Source: Hyphomicrobiales bacterium (GTDB taxonomy: Bacteria > Pseudomonadota > Alphaproteobacteria > Rhizobiales > Rhizobiaceae). Taken from it: a stretch of 64,000 nt of DNA. This document shows positions 17,811 to 26,530 of the stretch, one piece after another. The notes below the pieces were generated by a model. The model was not told where the DNA came from and ran no database searches. It saw nothing but the letters and a program-made list of their open reading frames with translations. Each line of letters opens with the position of its first letter. Within the stretch, counting starts at the first letter, position 1. The position numbers and the translations under genes were made by a program. The stretch is from NCBI GenBank assembly GCA_900470965.1, contig UCCS01000002.1:1-64000 (forward strand), in the 5' to 3' direction.

Positions 17811-18776
17811 ATGCAGACGGCGCCATCCTCAACGCGGGACATGGACAGCATTCCGGTCATAGATATCTCGCCTTTCATCCATCGAACCAACGGCAGCGAT
17901 ACCGTGGTCAAGGCGATCGAGGCGGCCTGCCGCGAAACCGGCTTCTTCCTGATCACCGGACATGGTGTGTCCACGGAGGCGACCGCGCAGCTTTACAATC
18001 TTGCCCGCGATTTCTTCGACGAACCGCAGGACTGGAAGAAGAAGCAAGGCCGGGGAACCTCGTTAAAGGGGGGCGTCGCTTTCTCCCCCATCGCGGACGA
18101 AGCGCTGAGCGCCACGCTGGGGATAAAGACGCCTGGGGACTACAAGGAAAGCCTGAATTTCGGCCCGCGCCTTCCGGGCGATGTCTGGCCTACGGTACCA
18201 CAAGGACTACAGGCTGCCTTCAGCGCCTATTTTGCCGAGATGGAGACGCTCGCAGGCCATCTGCGGCGCGCATTCTGCCAGGCGATCGGGCTTGCGCCCG
18301 ATTACTTCGAGCCGGCCTTTGTCGACCACCTTTCTGCACTCCGTGTCATCAACTATCCGGAACAACAGGGAAGCCCGCTGCCCGGCCAGTTGCGGGCAGG
18401 CGTCCACACCGATTACGGCTTCATGACCATTCTGCGCTCGGAGGCATCGCCGGGAGGGCTCCAGGTCCGCAGGCGTGACGGCGAATGGCTGGATGCGCCG
18501 AACGTCGACGGCGCCTATGTCGTCAATATCGCCGATGCCTTCATGCGCTGGACCAATGACGAATGGCTTTCGACGCCGCATCGGGTCGCCAATCCACCCG
18601 GCCATTTCAAGGGAACGACACGGCGTCAATCCATTCCCTTCTTTGTCAATCCGTCGAAAGAGACGCTCATCGAATGCCTGCCACCCTTTGCGGCAAAGGC
18701 GCCGGCGAAATACACGCCGATTACCTACGGAGACTATATCGCGCTGAAGACAAGCCAGGCCTTCAGCAAATCCTGA
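17811..18776 (+). CDS. Fe(II)/2-oxoglutarate dioxygenase, isopenicillin N synthase-like
   Basis: The product has 321 residues. IPVIDISPFI opens the DIOX_N domain. HTDYGFMTIL gives the first two iron ligands (HxD), STPHRV gives the distal His, and RRQSIPFF supplies the RxS carboxylate-binding motif. It is therefore a complete non-haem iron oxygenase of the plant-hormone/IPNS superfamily, cytosolic. It lies 75 bp after the hydratase gene and before the transporter genes. It may hydroxylate or cleave the imported compound. The substrate is unknown. Confidence 0.87.
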   Translation: MQTAPSSTRDMDSIPVIDISPFIHRTNGSDTVVKAIEAACRETGFFLITGHGVSTEATAQLYNLARDFFDEPQDWKKKQGRGTSLKGGVAFSPIADEALSATLGIKTPGDYKESLNFGPRLPGDVWPTVPQGLQAAFSAYFAEMETLAGHLRRAFCQAIGLAPDYFEPAFVDHLSALRVINYPEQQGSPLPGQLRAGVHTDYGFMTILRSEASPGGLQVRRRDGEWLDAPNVDGAYVVNIADAFMRWTNDEWLSTPHRVANPPGHFKGTTRRQSIPFFVNPSKETLIECLPPFAAKAPAKYTPITYGDYIALKTSQAFSKS

Positions 18777-18844
18777 ACGCAAGAAGCGAAACATCGCCTG
18801 CCGCACCAGCACCACCGACACGCAGCATAACAAGGGGAACCGAG

Positions 18845-19882
18845 ATGATGAATATGAACAGGCGGCAGCTTCTTGCCGGAATGGGCGGCCTTGCCGCAGC
18901 AAGCATGATCAGCCTTCCTGCACGCGCGCAAAGCAAGACGCTCGTCGTGCCGACGCTCGGCGGCGCCTGGGAGCAGTTCTGGCGCTCGACGCTGGCACCA
19001 GCATTTACGGCAAAGAGCGGTGCCGCGGTAACACTCGATGCCGGCAACGGCCGTGTCTGGAGCGCCAACCTGCGAGCGGCGGGCGCTGAAAATCCACCCT
19101 ATTCGATCCTGATGACCAACGAGGCCTTCGCCTCCAGCCTGCGCAAAGAGGGTTTCTTCGAGAAGCTCGATCTGACGAAACTGTCGAACTACAACGATCT
19201 CTATCCCCTTGCGAAGAAGACGGATGGTTGGGGTGCCGTCGCGATGGTCTCGCCGATCGGCATCGCCTACCGCACCGATATGGTCAAAACCCCGCCGAAG
19301 GGATGGAAGGATCTCTGGGAAAACCCGGAATTCAAGGGTCGCATCGGCCTCTACAACTTCGCCAATACGGCCGGCAAGATGGAACTGATGCTGGCATCGA
19401 AGATCTTCGGCAAGGATCAATACGACGTCGATGCCGGCTTCAAGGCGCTGGAAAAGCTCGGGCCTGTCATACAGGCGGACTTCAATCTGTCGACGGGCAT
19501 TGCAGCCGGTGAATTCGTGGTTGCGCCCTTCGACTTCGGCGAAGTGGCGCGCCTGCGCGCACAGGGGCTGCCGATCGACGTCGTCGTTCCCGAAGAGGGC
19601 ATGCTGATGTTCGACCAGACGCTGAATATCCTTGCCCACGCCCCGGAAAAGGAACTCGCCTACCAATATGCCGACTTCCTGCTTTCTCCGGAGGGGCAGA
19701 TACCGCTCATGAAGCAGTTCTTCGTCTCCCCCACCAATTCCAAGGTGGTGGTCCCGGCCGATCTGCAAAAGGATGTGCCGATCTCCGGCGAGGCCATGGA
19801 CAAGATCCTCACATGGGATTGGAATTTCATGAACCAAAAGCAGCCCGAATTCTCGGAGACCTGGGCAAAGGTCATGCGCTAG
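18845..19882 (+). CDS. ABC transporter substrate-binding protein, spermidine/putrescine (PotD) class
   Basis: The product has 345 residues from ATG 18845 (AAGGGG upstream). A Tat-type signal, NRRQLLAGMGG followed by a hydrophobic segment and ARAQ, ends near residue 29. The mature protein is an extracellular-solute-binding fold with LWENPEFKGRIGLYN typical of the Fe3+/polyamine/thiamine cluster. It feeds the ATPase and two permeases encoded directly downstream. The ligand is presumably the substrate of the upstream catabolic enzymes rather than a true polyamine. Confidence 0.87.
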   Translation: MMNMNRRQLLAGMGGLAAASMISLPARAQSKTLVVPTLGGAWEQFWRSTLAPAFTAKSGAAVTLDAGNGRVWSANLRAAGAENPPYSILMTNEAFASSLRKEGFFEKLDLTKLSNYNDLYPLAKKTDGWGAVAMVSPIGIAYRTDMVKTPPKGWKDLWENPEFKGRIGLYNFANTAGKMELMLASKIFGKDQYDVDAGFKALEKLGPVIQADFNLSTGIAAGEFVVAPFDFGEVARLRAQGLPIDVVVPEEGMLMFDQTLNILAHAPEKELAYQYADFLLSPEGQIPLMKQFFVSPTNSKVVVPADLQKDVPISGEAMDKILTWDWNFMNQKQPEFSETWAKVMR

Positions 19883-19995
19883 ACGCGCCCTGACGATCCT
19901 CTCGCTACTGCCGGCCCGCCTCCATGCGGTCCGGCTGCTTTCTCGACATGGTGGCACGGCCACGATCGCCGCTGGCAGAATTTGGAAGATCGATC

Positions 19996-21060
19996 ATGAC
20001 AGAGGTGAGCATCGAAGCGCTGACCAAGCACTATGGGGCATCTCTTGCGGTAAACGGCATTTCCGTGAAAATCGCAAAGGGGGAGTTCATCTCCCTTCTT
20101 GGCCCTTCCGGTTGCGGCAAGACAACCACGCTGAAAATGATAGCCGGCTTCGAGGACGCTACATCAGGCGCGATCCGTTTCGATGGGCAGGACGTCGTGC
20201 ATGTGCCTGCCGAAAAACGCGACATCGGCATGGTCTTTCAGAATTACGCCCTGTTTCCGCATATGACCGTCGCGCAGAACCTGGCGTTCGGACTGGAGAT
20301 GCGTCGCAGGCCGAAGCGCGAGATCGCCGAGCGCACCGCCCGTGTTCTCGACATGGTGCAGCTCTCCGGTTATGCGGACCGCTATCCGCGCCAGCTTTCC
20401 GGCGGACAGCAACAACGCGTCGCCCTTGCTCGAGCGCTGGTGATCGAACCTCGAATTCTCCTTCTCGACGAGCCGCTTGCCAACCTCGACGCCAAGCTGC
20501 GCGAGGAGATGCGCGTCTTTATCCGCGATCTTCAGAAGCGGGTTGGCATCACCACCGTTTACGTGACCCACGATCAGGCCGAGGCTATGACTATGTCGGA
20601 CCGTGTCGTGGTCATGTTTGGTGGGCAGATCGCCCAATATGGCGCGCCAGCCGATATCTACGATCGGCCGGCGAGCCTCGAAGTCGCGCAATTCGTGGGG
20701 CAGGTCAACATCCTGTCCGGTCGGCTGCTCTCCACCGAAGCAAACGATATCTCGGTCATCGATACCGCGCTCGGCACGGTCAGGATCGGCAATGCGCCGA
20801 GGTCGCCCGATGGCGCCGTGACGCTGGTGCTGCGGCCCGAAGCCGTCGAGCTGTTTCCGGAAAGCGCCAAGCAGACAGGCACCCCGGCCACCATCACAGC
20901 GAGCTATTATTCGGGCAGCCTGATCGACTACCGCTTGGCGCTTGCTGGCGGCGACACGATCAGCGTTCAGACTTTCCCCCGCAGCCGTTTCTCTCCGGGC
21001 GACCGTGTCACCGTCAAGGTCGATGGCGATCGCTTCTGGGCGCTCGGAGCCGCCGCATGA
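19996..21060 (+). CDS. ABC transporter ATPase, PotA class
   Basis: The product has 354 residues from ATG 19996 (GGAAGA upstream). Walker A is [11 protein letters not shown], the Q-loop is [12 protein letters not shown], the signature is [15 protein letters not shown], Walker B is [12 protein letters not shown] and the switch His is in [10 protein letters not shown]-terminal TOBE domain occupies about residues 275-350. It energises the adjacent permeases. The gene overlaps the first permease gene by ATGA. Confidence 0.92.
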   Translation: MTEVSIEALTKHYGASLAVNGISVKIAKGEFISLLGPSGCGKTTTLKMIAGFEDATSGAIRFDGQDVVHVPAEKRDIGMVFQNYALFPHMTVAQNLAFGLEMRRRPKREIAERTARVLDMVQLSGYADRYPRQLSGGQQQRVALARALVIEPRILLLDEPLANLDAKLREEMRVFIRDLQKRVGITTVYVTHDQAEAMTMSDRVVVMFGGQIAQYGAPADIYDRPASLEVAQFVGQVNILSGRLLSTEANDISVIDTALGTVRIGNAPRSPDGAVTLVLRPEAVELFPESAKQTGTPATITASYYSGSLIDYRLALAGGDTISVQTFPRSRFSPGDRVTVKVDGDRFWALGAAA

Positions 21061-21914
21061 GTCTTCGAGCGAAATCTCTGAAGCCCTTTGCCCTGATCGC
21101 TCCGGCTGTTCTGCTGCTCGGCGTCTTTCTGGTGCTGCCTTACATCAACATCGTGGTCATGAGCCTGCGCAATCCGGGGAGCGGGACGCCCTATGCGCCC
21201 GGCTTCACCCTCTCAAACTATCTCAGGCTCTTTGCCGACAGCTTTTACCTGGAGCAGACCGCAAACACGTTGATGATCGGTTTCATCACCACCTCTGTCT
21301 GCCTTCTCCTCGGCTTCCCCGTCGCTTGGCAGCTAGCGAAGACCCAAATGCGTTTTCGTGGCCTGGCTTATGGCCTCGTGCTGTCACCGCTTCTCGTCGG
21401 CATCGTGATCCGCAGCTATGGCTGGACGATCCTGCTCGGCAACAATGGCATGATAAATCGCACCCTAGTCGGCTTCGGCCTGATCGATCGCCCGCTTGGC
21501 CTAATGTACAACTCTCTTGGGATCGTGATTGCCCTGGTGCACGTCTTCCTGCCCTTTATGATCCTGCCGCTCATGAGCGCGCTACAGGGCATAGACCCGT
21601 CGATCGAAGCGGCCGCCCGCTCGCTGGGGGCCGGACGCATCACAGCCTTCAGACGAATTGTTCTGCCGCTGGCTATGCCCGGCATACAGGCCGGCTGCAT
21701 ACTGGTCTTTGTCCTGTCGCTCAGCGCCTACGTCACACCGTCCCTGATCGGCGGCCTGCGCGTAAAGACGATGGCGGTCAGTGTCGTCGACGCCCTTATC
21801 GATACGTTCCAATGGCCCTTCGGCTCGGCCATGGCGCTGATCCTGTCTCTCACCGGGGCGATGGTGGTGATGCTGTTTGCAAGGCTCACCCGCATGAAAT
21901 GGAAGGCCAACTGA
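21057..21914 (+). CDS. ABC transporter permease, PotB class
   Basis: The product has 285 residues with six predicted membrane helices. The EAA loop reads EAARSLGAGRITAFRRIVLPLAMPG near residue 195 (split here as EAARSLGAGRI and RRIVLPLAMPG). It starts within the ATPase stop codon. It forms the channel with the next permease. Confidence 0.9.
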   Translation: MSLRAKSLKPFALIAPAVLLLGVFLVLPYINIVVMSLRNPGSGTPYAPGFTLSNYLRLFADSFYLEQTANTLMIGFITTSVCLLLGFPVAWQLAKTQMRFRGLAYGLVLSPLLVGIVIRSYGWTILLGNNGMINRTLVGFGLIDRPLGLMYNSLGIVIALVHVFLPFMILPLMSALQGIDPSIEAAARSLGAGRITAFRRIVLPLAMPGIQAGCILVFVLSLSAYVTPSLIGGLRVKTMAVSVVDALIDTFQWPFGSAMALILSLTGAMVVMLFARLTRMKWKAN

Positions 21915-22696
21915 TGTCCAGGCACCTCCTCACCGGCTATTGCCTGCTGATCTACGCCTTTCTACTGCTGCCGATCCTCGTGGTCGTCGGCGCCTCCTTC
22001 AATGCAGGCGCCTTCCTGACGTTCCCGCCACAGGGACTTTCATTTCGCTGGTATGTCGTGTTCATGCACAATGAAGTCTTCCTCAGCGCGATCAAGACAT
22101 CGCTCTGGGTGGCCGCGGTCTCGACGGTGATCTCCTCGATCATCGGCACGATGGCCGCTATCTTCTATGTCCAGCATGCCGGACGCTGGAAGGAAAGCAT
22201 CCGGCTCGCCATGCTCCTGCCGCTGTTGCTGCCGGAAGTGCTGACGGCCATCTCGCTGTTGTTCTTCGTCTACTCGATAGGCGTGGGCACACGAACGATC
22301 GCGGCAATGATCGTGGGCCATTGCCTGATTACACTTCCCTTCGTCTTCATCAACGTTTGTGCGGCCATGGAGTCCTACGAACCGTCCTGGAGCCTGGCGG
22401 CCAAGAGCCTTGGTGCGGGACCCATGACGCGGTTTCGCCGCATCATGCTGCCGCTGATCAAGCCCGGCGTGATTGGCGGATGCCTGTTCGCCTTCATCAT
22501 ATCCTTTGACACGTTCACCATATCCTTCATGCTAAAGAACGTGGGAACCGCCACGCTTCCAATCCAGCTCTACGACTATCTGCGCACGAATTTCACACCG
22601 GAGGCCGCCGCCGTATCGACGGTCTCAATCGTGCTGACCTTGTTCATCGTCATCTTGTCGGAGAAAGTGCTGGGCCTTCGCATTCACCGCTTCTGA
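21914..22696 (+). CDS. ABC transporter permease, PotC class
   Basis: The product has 260 residues. The hydrophobic start (YCLLIYAFLLLPILVVVGASF) and an EAA-type loop (SLAAKSLGAGP, then RRIMLPLIKPG) match the second inner-membrane subunit of polyamine-class importers. TGATG overlap couples it to the first permease. It ends the catabolic operon. The 261 bp that follow (22697-22957) hold no supported gene. Confidence 0.9.
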   Translation: MSRHLLTGYCLLIYAFLLLPILVVVGASFNAGAFLTFPPQGLSFRWYVVFMHNEVFLSAIKTSLWVAAVSTVISSIIGTMAAIFYVQHAGRWKESIRLAMLLPLLLPEVLTAISLLFFVYSIGVGTRTIAAMIVGHCLITLPFVFINVCAAMESYEPSWSLAAKSLGAGPMTRFRRIMLPLIKPGVIGGCLFAFIISFDTFTISFMLKNVGTATLPIQLYDYLRTNFTPEAAAVSTVSIVLTLFIVILSEKVLGLRIHRF

Positions 22697-22957
22697 TGAG
22701 CTCTTTGGTAGAGGATGATCTGAACCCTTCAAACTGGACTCTTTTTCGTCAATGTTTTCCAGTGAGCCTCCCTTTGCAGCGCCGACCAAAGCCATGCTTT
22801 TTACGGCAAGCTCACCTGTTCGAACGGCTGCAAGGTCCCCGGCGGACGGCGGGAGGCAGCCATTGCGGCAGTGGAGAAGGGCCCAGAACCCTCTGACTAA
22901 GCCCCAAGCGCAAGCAAATCGGTGGACTCTGCTGCTGCCGCAGCCCCGCGTCGAATT

Positions 22958-23887
22958 TCAGGGGTTCGCATCCGTCGCCCTTCGAGCCTCGTAGGCTTTA
23001 AGCCCAATGAAGACAGTCCGGAGAACCGGAAGTGCAGCCGCGCTTGGAGATCGTGCGATCAAGTCCCCGATGATGTGGTCTGCTTCGATGCGTCCCTTCG
23101 CCTCGATGTCCCTGAGCATGGACGCCGTCATAGGCGACGCCTCCGCCGTCAACATGGCGAGCGTTCTTTGTTTGAATTCCAGAGTGGGGGCATGACCGTT
23201 TGCTGCCGCAATCGCGCTGCATTCTTCAACCAGCTGCTCGATCAGGGCCGACCCGTTTGCCTCGACGATATCACCGATAGCAGCCCGCATCAGTGTGGTA
23301 ATCCCGGCACTTGACGCGATGAATACCCATTTCTGCCACATCTCCTGTTCGATCTGATCCGACTGGTGAACATCGAATACAGCACCCGTTAGTGCTTCAA
23401 GCACCTCTGCCGCTTCAGTCGCGGGATTTTCTGTCCGGGGGCCGAACACTAGGCTCTGAAGCTCGCCCATGTGGATTATGCCGCCGTCATGATCGAGCGT
23501 GGTTGAGATCATGCATTGCCCACCATACACGCGATCGGCTCCGAACTTTGCGTCCAGCACATCAAGATGTCTCATGCCATTGAGGAGCGGCAGAATGACC
23601 GTTTTGGGACCGACGGCGGGTGATAGGGAAACGACCGCATCCTCAAGGTCATAAGCCTTGCAGCTGAGGATTATGAGATCGTACGGCTCTGACAATTCAG
23701 AGGCAAGCAAGGTCGTCGGCCGTTCGATATGCAGGTCACCCGCATTGCTCTTGATGTTCAGACCTTTTTCCCTGAGAAGCTCTGCCCGTTTCTCGCGGAC
23801 CAGGAAAGTGACATCCCTCCCGGCTTCGTGAAGCCGGCCCCCGAAATATCCGCCAATGCTACCAGCACCGATGACCAGCATACGCAT
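22958..23887 (-). CDS. Ketopantoate reductase family (ApbA/PanE-like) oxidoreductase
   Basis: The product has 309 residues. MLVIGAGSIGGYFGGRL is the NADP Rossmann motif, LILSCKAYDLEDAV and LPLLNGMRHLDVL are the PanE core, and the C-terminal domain has EFKQRTLAMLTAEASPMTASMLRDIEAKGRIEADHI split over residues 240-275, with the conserved SM-x-RD-x3-GR substrate-binding pattern. A GAGGAG site precedes ATG 23887. It follows the MarR gene on the same strand by 50 bp. Context suggests a detoxification reductase rather than pantothenate synthesis. Confidence 0.85.
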   Translation of the reverse strand: MRMLVIGAGSIGGYFGGRLHEAGRDVTFLVREKRAELLREKGLNIKSNAGDLHIERPTTLLASELSEPYDLIILSCKAYDLEDAVVSLSPAVGPKTVILPLLNGMRHLDVLDAKFGADRVYGGQCMISTTLDHDGGIIHMGELQSLVFGPRTENPATEAAEVLEALTGAVFDVHQSDQIEQEMWQKWVFIASSAGITTLMRAAIGDIVEANGSALIEQLVEECSAIAAANGHAPTLEFKQRTLAMLTAEASPMTASMLRDIEAKGRIEADHIIGDLIARSPSAAALPVLRTVFIGLKAYEARRATDANP

Positions 23888-23937
23888 GCATTATCTCCTC
23901 GGGCGCCGCCCGGTTGCAGAAGGATTTTGTTGGCCGA

Positions 23938-24369
23938 TCAAAGCGCCGATATCGTGCTGACGGCGAGATTGTCGTCTCTGAGGCGGATAGCCCTATCGGT
24001 CCCGAACTCTTTTTCGAAGGTGGCCTGAGCCGCATTCCAGACCGGAACAGCTTGATCGAGCTTGGCTTTTCCTTGAGCCGTGAGGTTGAAGACATGACCC
24101 CGCTCACCTTTAGCGCGGTTAGCCGTCACCAGGCCTTCAATCTGAAGGGGTTTTAAGTTCCGCAGGAGGGTGGTCCTCTCCATGACCATGATCTCCCCGA
24201 GATCGCTGACCCTTATGTTTGGATGATTATCGATGACGCTCAGCAGGGAGAACTGCGAGATTGTCATCCCAACTGGTCGAAGCGCCGCATCGTATAATCG
24301 TGTAATTTGCCTGGAGCCCCTTCGCAAGGCGAGGCAGTGGCACGTGTCGTAACCTGGTAGCTGTGTCAT
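23938..24369 (-). CDS. MarR family transcriptional regulator
   Basis: The product has 143 residues from ATG 24369. The winged helix spans residues 40-100 (VSDLGEIMVMERTTLLRNLKPL, with the wing RAKGERGHVFNLT). It is a dimeric DNA-binding protein that usually responds to phenolics or oxidants. A perfect TGTGTA-TT-TACACA palindrome sits just upstream of its start and related sites lie before two other genes, so it probably controls itself, panE, the divergent gene at 24475 and the SDR at 28016. Confidence 0.9.
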   Translation of the reverse strand: MTQLPGYDTCHCLALRRGSRQITRLYDAALRPVGMTISQFSLLSVIDNHPNIRVSDLGEIMVMERTTLLRNLKPLQIEGLVTANRAKGERGHVFNLTAQGKAKLDQAVPVWNAAQATFEKEFGTDRAIRLRDDNLAVSTISAL

Positions 24370-24384
24370 GAAAACTTTTCTAAC

Positions 24385-24398
24385 TGTGTATTTACACA
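24385..24398. promoter_or_regulatory. MarR-type operator 1 (perfect palindrome)
   Basis: TGTGTA at 24385-24390 and TACACA at 24393-24398, spacer TT. It lies 15 bp upstream of the marR start codon. Confidence 0.7.
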
Positions 24399-24449
24399 CT
24401 GTCAATTGATCGCTAGATCTGATTGCTCACGCGCATAAATGCGCCAAAC

Positions 24450-24463
24450 TGTGTAATTGCACA
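24450..24463. promoter_or_regulatory. MarR-type operator 2 (one mismatch)
   Basis: TGTGTA-AT-TGCACA, the same palindrome with one changed base, 11 bp upstream of the start of the divergent SnoaL-like gene. Confidence 0.65.
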
Positions 24464-24474
24464 TATGGAGCTCC

Positions 24475-24855
24475 ATGATGACTGAGACAAGCGGCGCGAA
24501 GCGCCACCCATTCCTGGAAGACCTTGCGGATGACGTCGTTCTGACCAGCAACACGCTCCGCGAACCCGTGGCCGGAAAGGATGCCGTCCTGCGGATCATC
24601 AGGGCAGGGGCCGGGATCTATGAGAAGCAGACCAGCACCTACTTCAAGCGCATCGACGATTCACGCACCCTCTTGGAATACGATGCCGATCTCGTTGGCG
24701 GACGAACCGTCCACGCGGTCGTGGTCATCGACTGGAACGAGGACAACAAGGCCCAGAAGCTGAACATTGGCTTCGCGCCTCTCGGCGGAGCATTGGCCTT
24801 TGCCACCCGGCTTGGTGAGGTGCTTGCTCAAGACGACCGGAAACTCGCCATCTGA
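24475..24855 (+). CDS. SnoaL/NTF2-fold-like small protein
   Basis: The product has 126 residues from ATG 24475 (the adjacent ATG 24478 is equally placed behind GGAG). HPFLEDLADDVVLTSNTLREPVAGKDAVLRII matches the N-terminal half of SnoaL-like proteins (residues 12-45, quoted in parts), with a C-terminal beta sheet. The function is unknown. It is divergent from marR with operator 2 directly before the start and is therefore a likely member of that regulon. Confidence 0.72.
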   Translation: MMTETSGAKRHPFLEDLADDVVLTSNTLREPVAGKDAVLRIIRAGAGIYEKQTSTYFKRIDDSRTLLEYDADLVGGRTVHAVVVIDWNEDNKAQKLNIGFAPLGGALAFATRLGEVLAQDDRKLAI

Positions 24856-24863
24856 AAAAAACT

Positions 24864-24890
24864 AGGAGGGCAAAAATTTTTGCCTCCTTA
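24864..24890 (+). terminator. Probable terminator after the SnoaL-like gene
   Basis: AGGAGGGC at 24864-24871 pairs with GCCTCCT at 24882-24888 with one bulged G around an A5T5 loop, nine bases after the stop codon. There is only a short T tract after it. Confidence 0.5.
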
Positions 24891-24948
24891 AACGCCTGCC
24901 GCGGGGTCTTTAAATGAGACCAGAACTCAAAAGAAGACCGAGGTTCTC

Positions 24949-25839
24949 ATGACGGAAATCACATACGGCATTACGGGGGCAAGTGGTCAGCTTGCCCGGA
25001 TCGCGGCCGAAGAGCTGAGGATTGCGGGCGTCAAACGTCTGGTGCTCGGGACACGAGATCCGTCGTCACTGAGCACCACGGCGCTTGCGCAGGATGACGT
25101 CCGTCGGCTCGACTTCGACGAGCCATCGACCCTCACGAGCGGATTGGCGGGCGTCGACCGCTTGCTGATCGTGTCCACCGACCACCTCTCGGTGATTGGT
25201 GCTCGCGTCACGCAACACAGGAACGCGCTTCAGGCGGCGCTCGCCGCGGGCGTTGGTCACGTCGCCTACACCTCGATGCCAAACCCGGCGGAAAGTTCGG
25301 CGATCCCGTTTGCCGAGGATCACCGTATCATGGAAGCCGACCTGCAACGCAGTGGGATCGACCACACCGTCCTTCGCGTCAGCTGGTATTTCGAAAACCT
25401 GCTGCCGCTTCTTCGGCATGTCGCATCGACCGGGACGTGGTTTTCGGCGGCAGGCGACGGCCGAATTTCGTATCTGGCGAGATCGGACGCGGGCCGGGCG
25501 GCAGCCCGGGCTCTCCTCCGCGCGGATGGCGGCGTCATCGACCTTACCGGGCCGGCCTATCAGACGACGCGGGAGATCGCCGAGATTTTCTCTGACTTCC
25601 TAGGGAGGAAAATCCAGGTGGTCGATGCCAAACCGTCAGAGCTACCTGGCTTGTGGACGGCCGCAGGACTTCCGCCTTCCTACGTCGCGACCTTGGCCAT
25701 GACCGATGCGAGCCAGCGTGACGGCAGGTTCTCTGATGTCTCAGGGGCGGTCGCCGAACTAACGGGCCACGAGCCTCTAGGCTGGCATGACTTCCTCTCC
25801 GCCAACCTGGAGCACCTGCTTCCGAGCGTCGTGCACTGA
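24949..25839 (+). CDS. NmrA-type NAD(P)H quinone oxidoreductase-like SDR
   Basis: The product has 296 residues. TYGITGASGQLARIAAEEL is the Rossmann motif. VGHVAYTSMPNP and HTVLRVSWYFENLLP are typical of the QOR2/YtfG atypical SDR group, which reduces quinones with NADPH or senses redox state. It is first in a run of co-oriented oxidoreductases (24.9-27.5 kb, gaps of 37-34 bp) that ends in an HxlR regulator. Confidence 0.85.
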   Translation: MTEITYGITGASGQLARIAAEELRIAGVKRLVLGTRDPSSLSTTALAQDDVRRLDFDEPSTLTSGLAGVDRLLIVSTDHLSVIGARVTQHRNALQAALAAGVGHVAYTSMPNPAESSAIPFAEDHRIMEADLQRSGIDHTVLRVSWYFENLLPLLRHVASTGTWFSAAGDGRISYLARSDAGRAAARALLRADGGVIDLTGPAYQTTREIAEIFSDFLGRKIQVVDAKPSELPGLWTAAGLPPSYVATLAMTDASQRDGRFSDVSGAVAELTGHEPLGWHDFLSANLEHLLPSVVH

Positions 25840-25876
25840 AATCAAACAAGATCCCAACCGTTGAAAAGGAATACCC

Positions 25877-26503
25877 ATGTCCATCGTACAGTCCATGGAA
25901 TGGCGCTACGCGACCAAGAAGTTCGCGCCTGAAACGCTCACAGATGCCGAGGTGAACGACCTTTTGGAGTCGGTAAGGCTCGCACCGTCGTCCTATGGGC
26001 TCCAGCCCTACAAGTTCATCGTCGTGAAAGACGCAGCCCTGCGCGAGAGCTTGAGGGCCGCCGCCTTCAACCAGCCGCAGGTGGTTGAAGCTTCCCATCT
26101 TCTCGTCATCGCCTCCGAAACGGATGTCAATGAAAACACCGTGGCACGGTTTATCGATAACGCTGCCAAGACCCGTTCGGTCGATCGTTCGGCGCTGAAG
26201 CCGCGCGAGGACTTCATCAACAACTACCTCGCTCCGTTTACGGCAGACATGCGCAACGATTGGGCGCAGAAGCAGGCCTATCTGGCACTGGGCGTGTTCG
26301 TTGCTGCCGCGGCGGAGGCGGGAATCGATATGTGCCCGATGGAAGGTCTCGACCGCCCGCGTATCGACGAGATCCTCGGGCTTCGCGCCCAGAACCTGAC
26401 CACCGTGGCATTTGTCACGCTTGGAAAACGGTCTTCGGACGATCCGGCGGCCGCGTTCGCGAAGGTTCGCAAGCCAGCAGAACAGCTTTTCCCGGCGATC
26501 TGA
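25877..26503 (+). CDS. Nitroreductase family NAD(P)H oxidoreductase
   Basis: The product has 208 residues. MEWRYATKKFAPETLTDAEV and RLAPSSYGLQPYKFIVVKD carry the FMN-phosphate-binding Arg/Lys and the SSxxxQPW/Y pattern, while the C-terminal LGLRAQNLTTVAFVTLGKR completes the fold. It is a flavin-dependent reductase of nitro compounds or quinones, cytosolic and dimeric. AAAAGGAATACCC precedes the start. Confidence 0.88.
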   Translation: MSIVQSMEWRYATKKFAPETLTDAEVNDLLESVRLAPSSYGLQPYKFIVVKDAALRESLRAAAFNQPQVVEASHLLVIASETDVNENTVARFIDNAAKTRSVDRSALKPREDFINNYLAPFTADMRNDWAQKQAYLALGVFVAAAAEAGIDMCPMEGLDRPRIDEILGLRAQNLTTVAFVTLGKRSSDDPAAAFAKVRKPAEQLFPAI

Positions 26504-26530
26504 TCGACCTTCGCGTTCCGGAGCATGACG

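Noticed and set aside
18734-19963. Long minus-strand open frame (409 codons) opposite the binding-protein gene
   Set aside because: It is antisense to a clear Tat-exported binding protein; the composition is low-complexity and no motif is visible.
22696-22896. Small plus-strand frame after the last permease
   Set aside because: There is no ribosome binding site, no recognisable motif, and overlapping frames are of equal quality.
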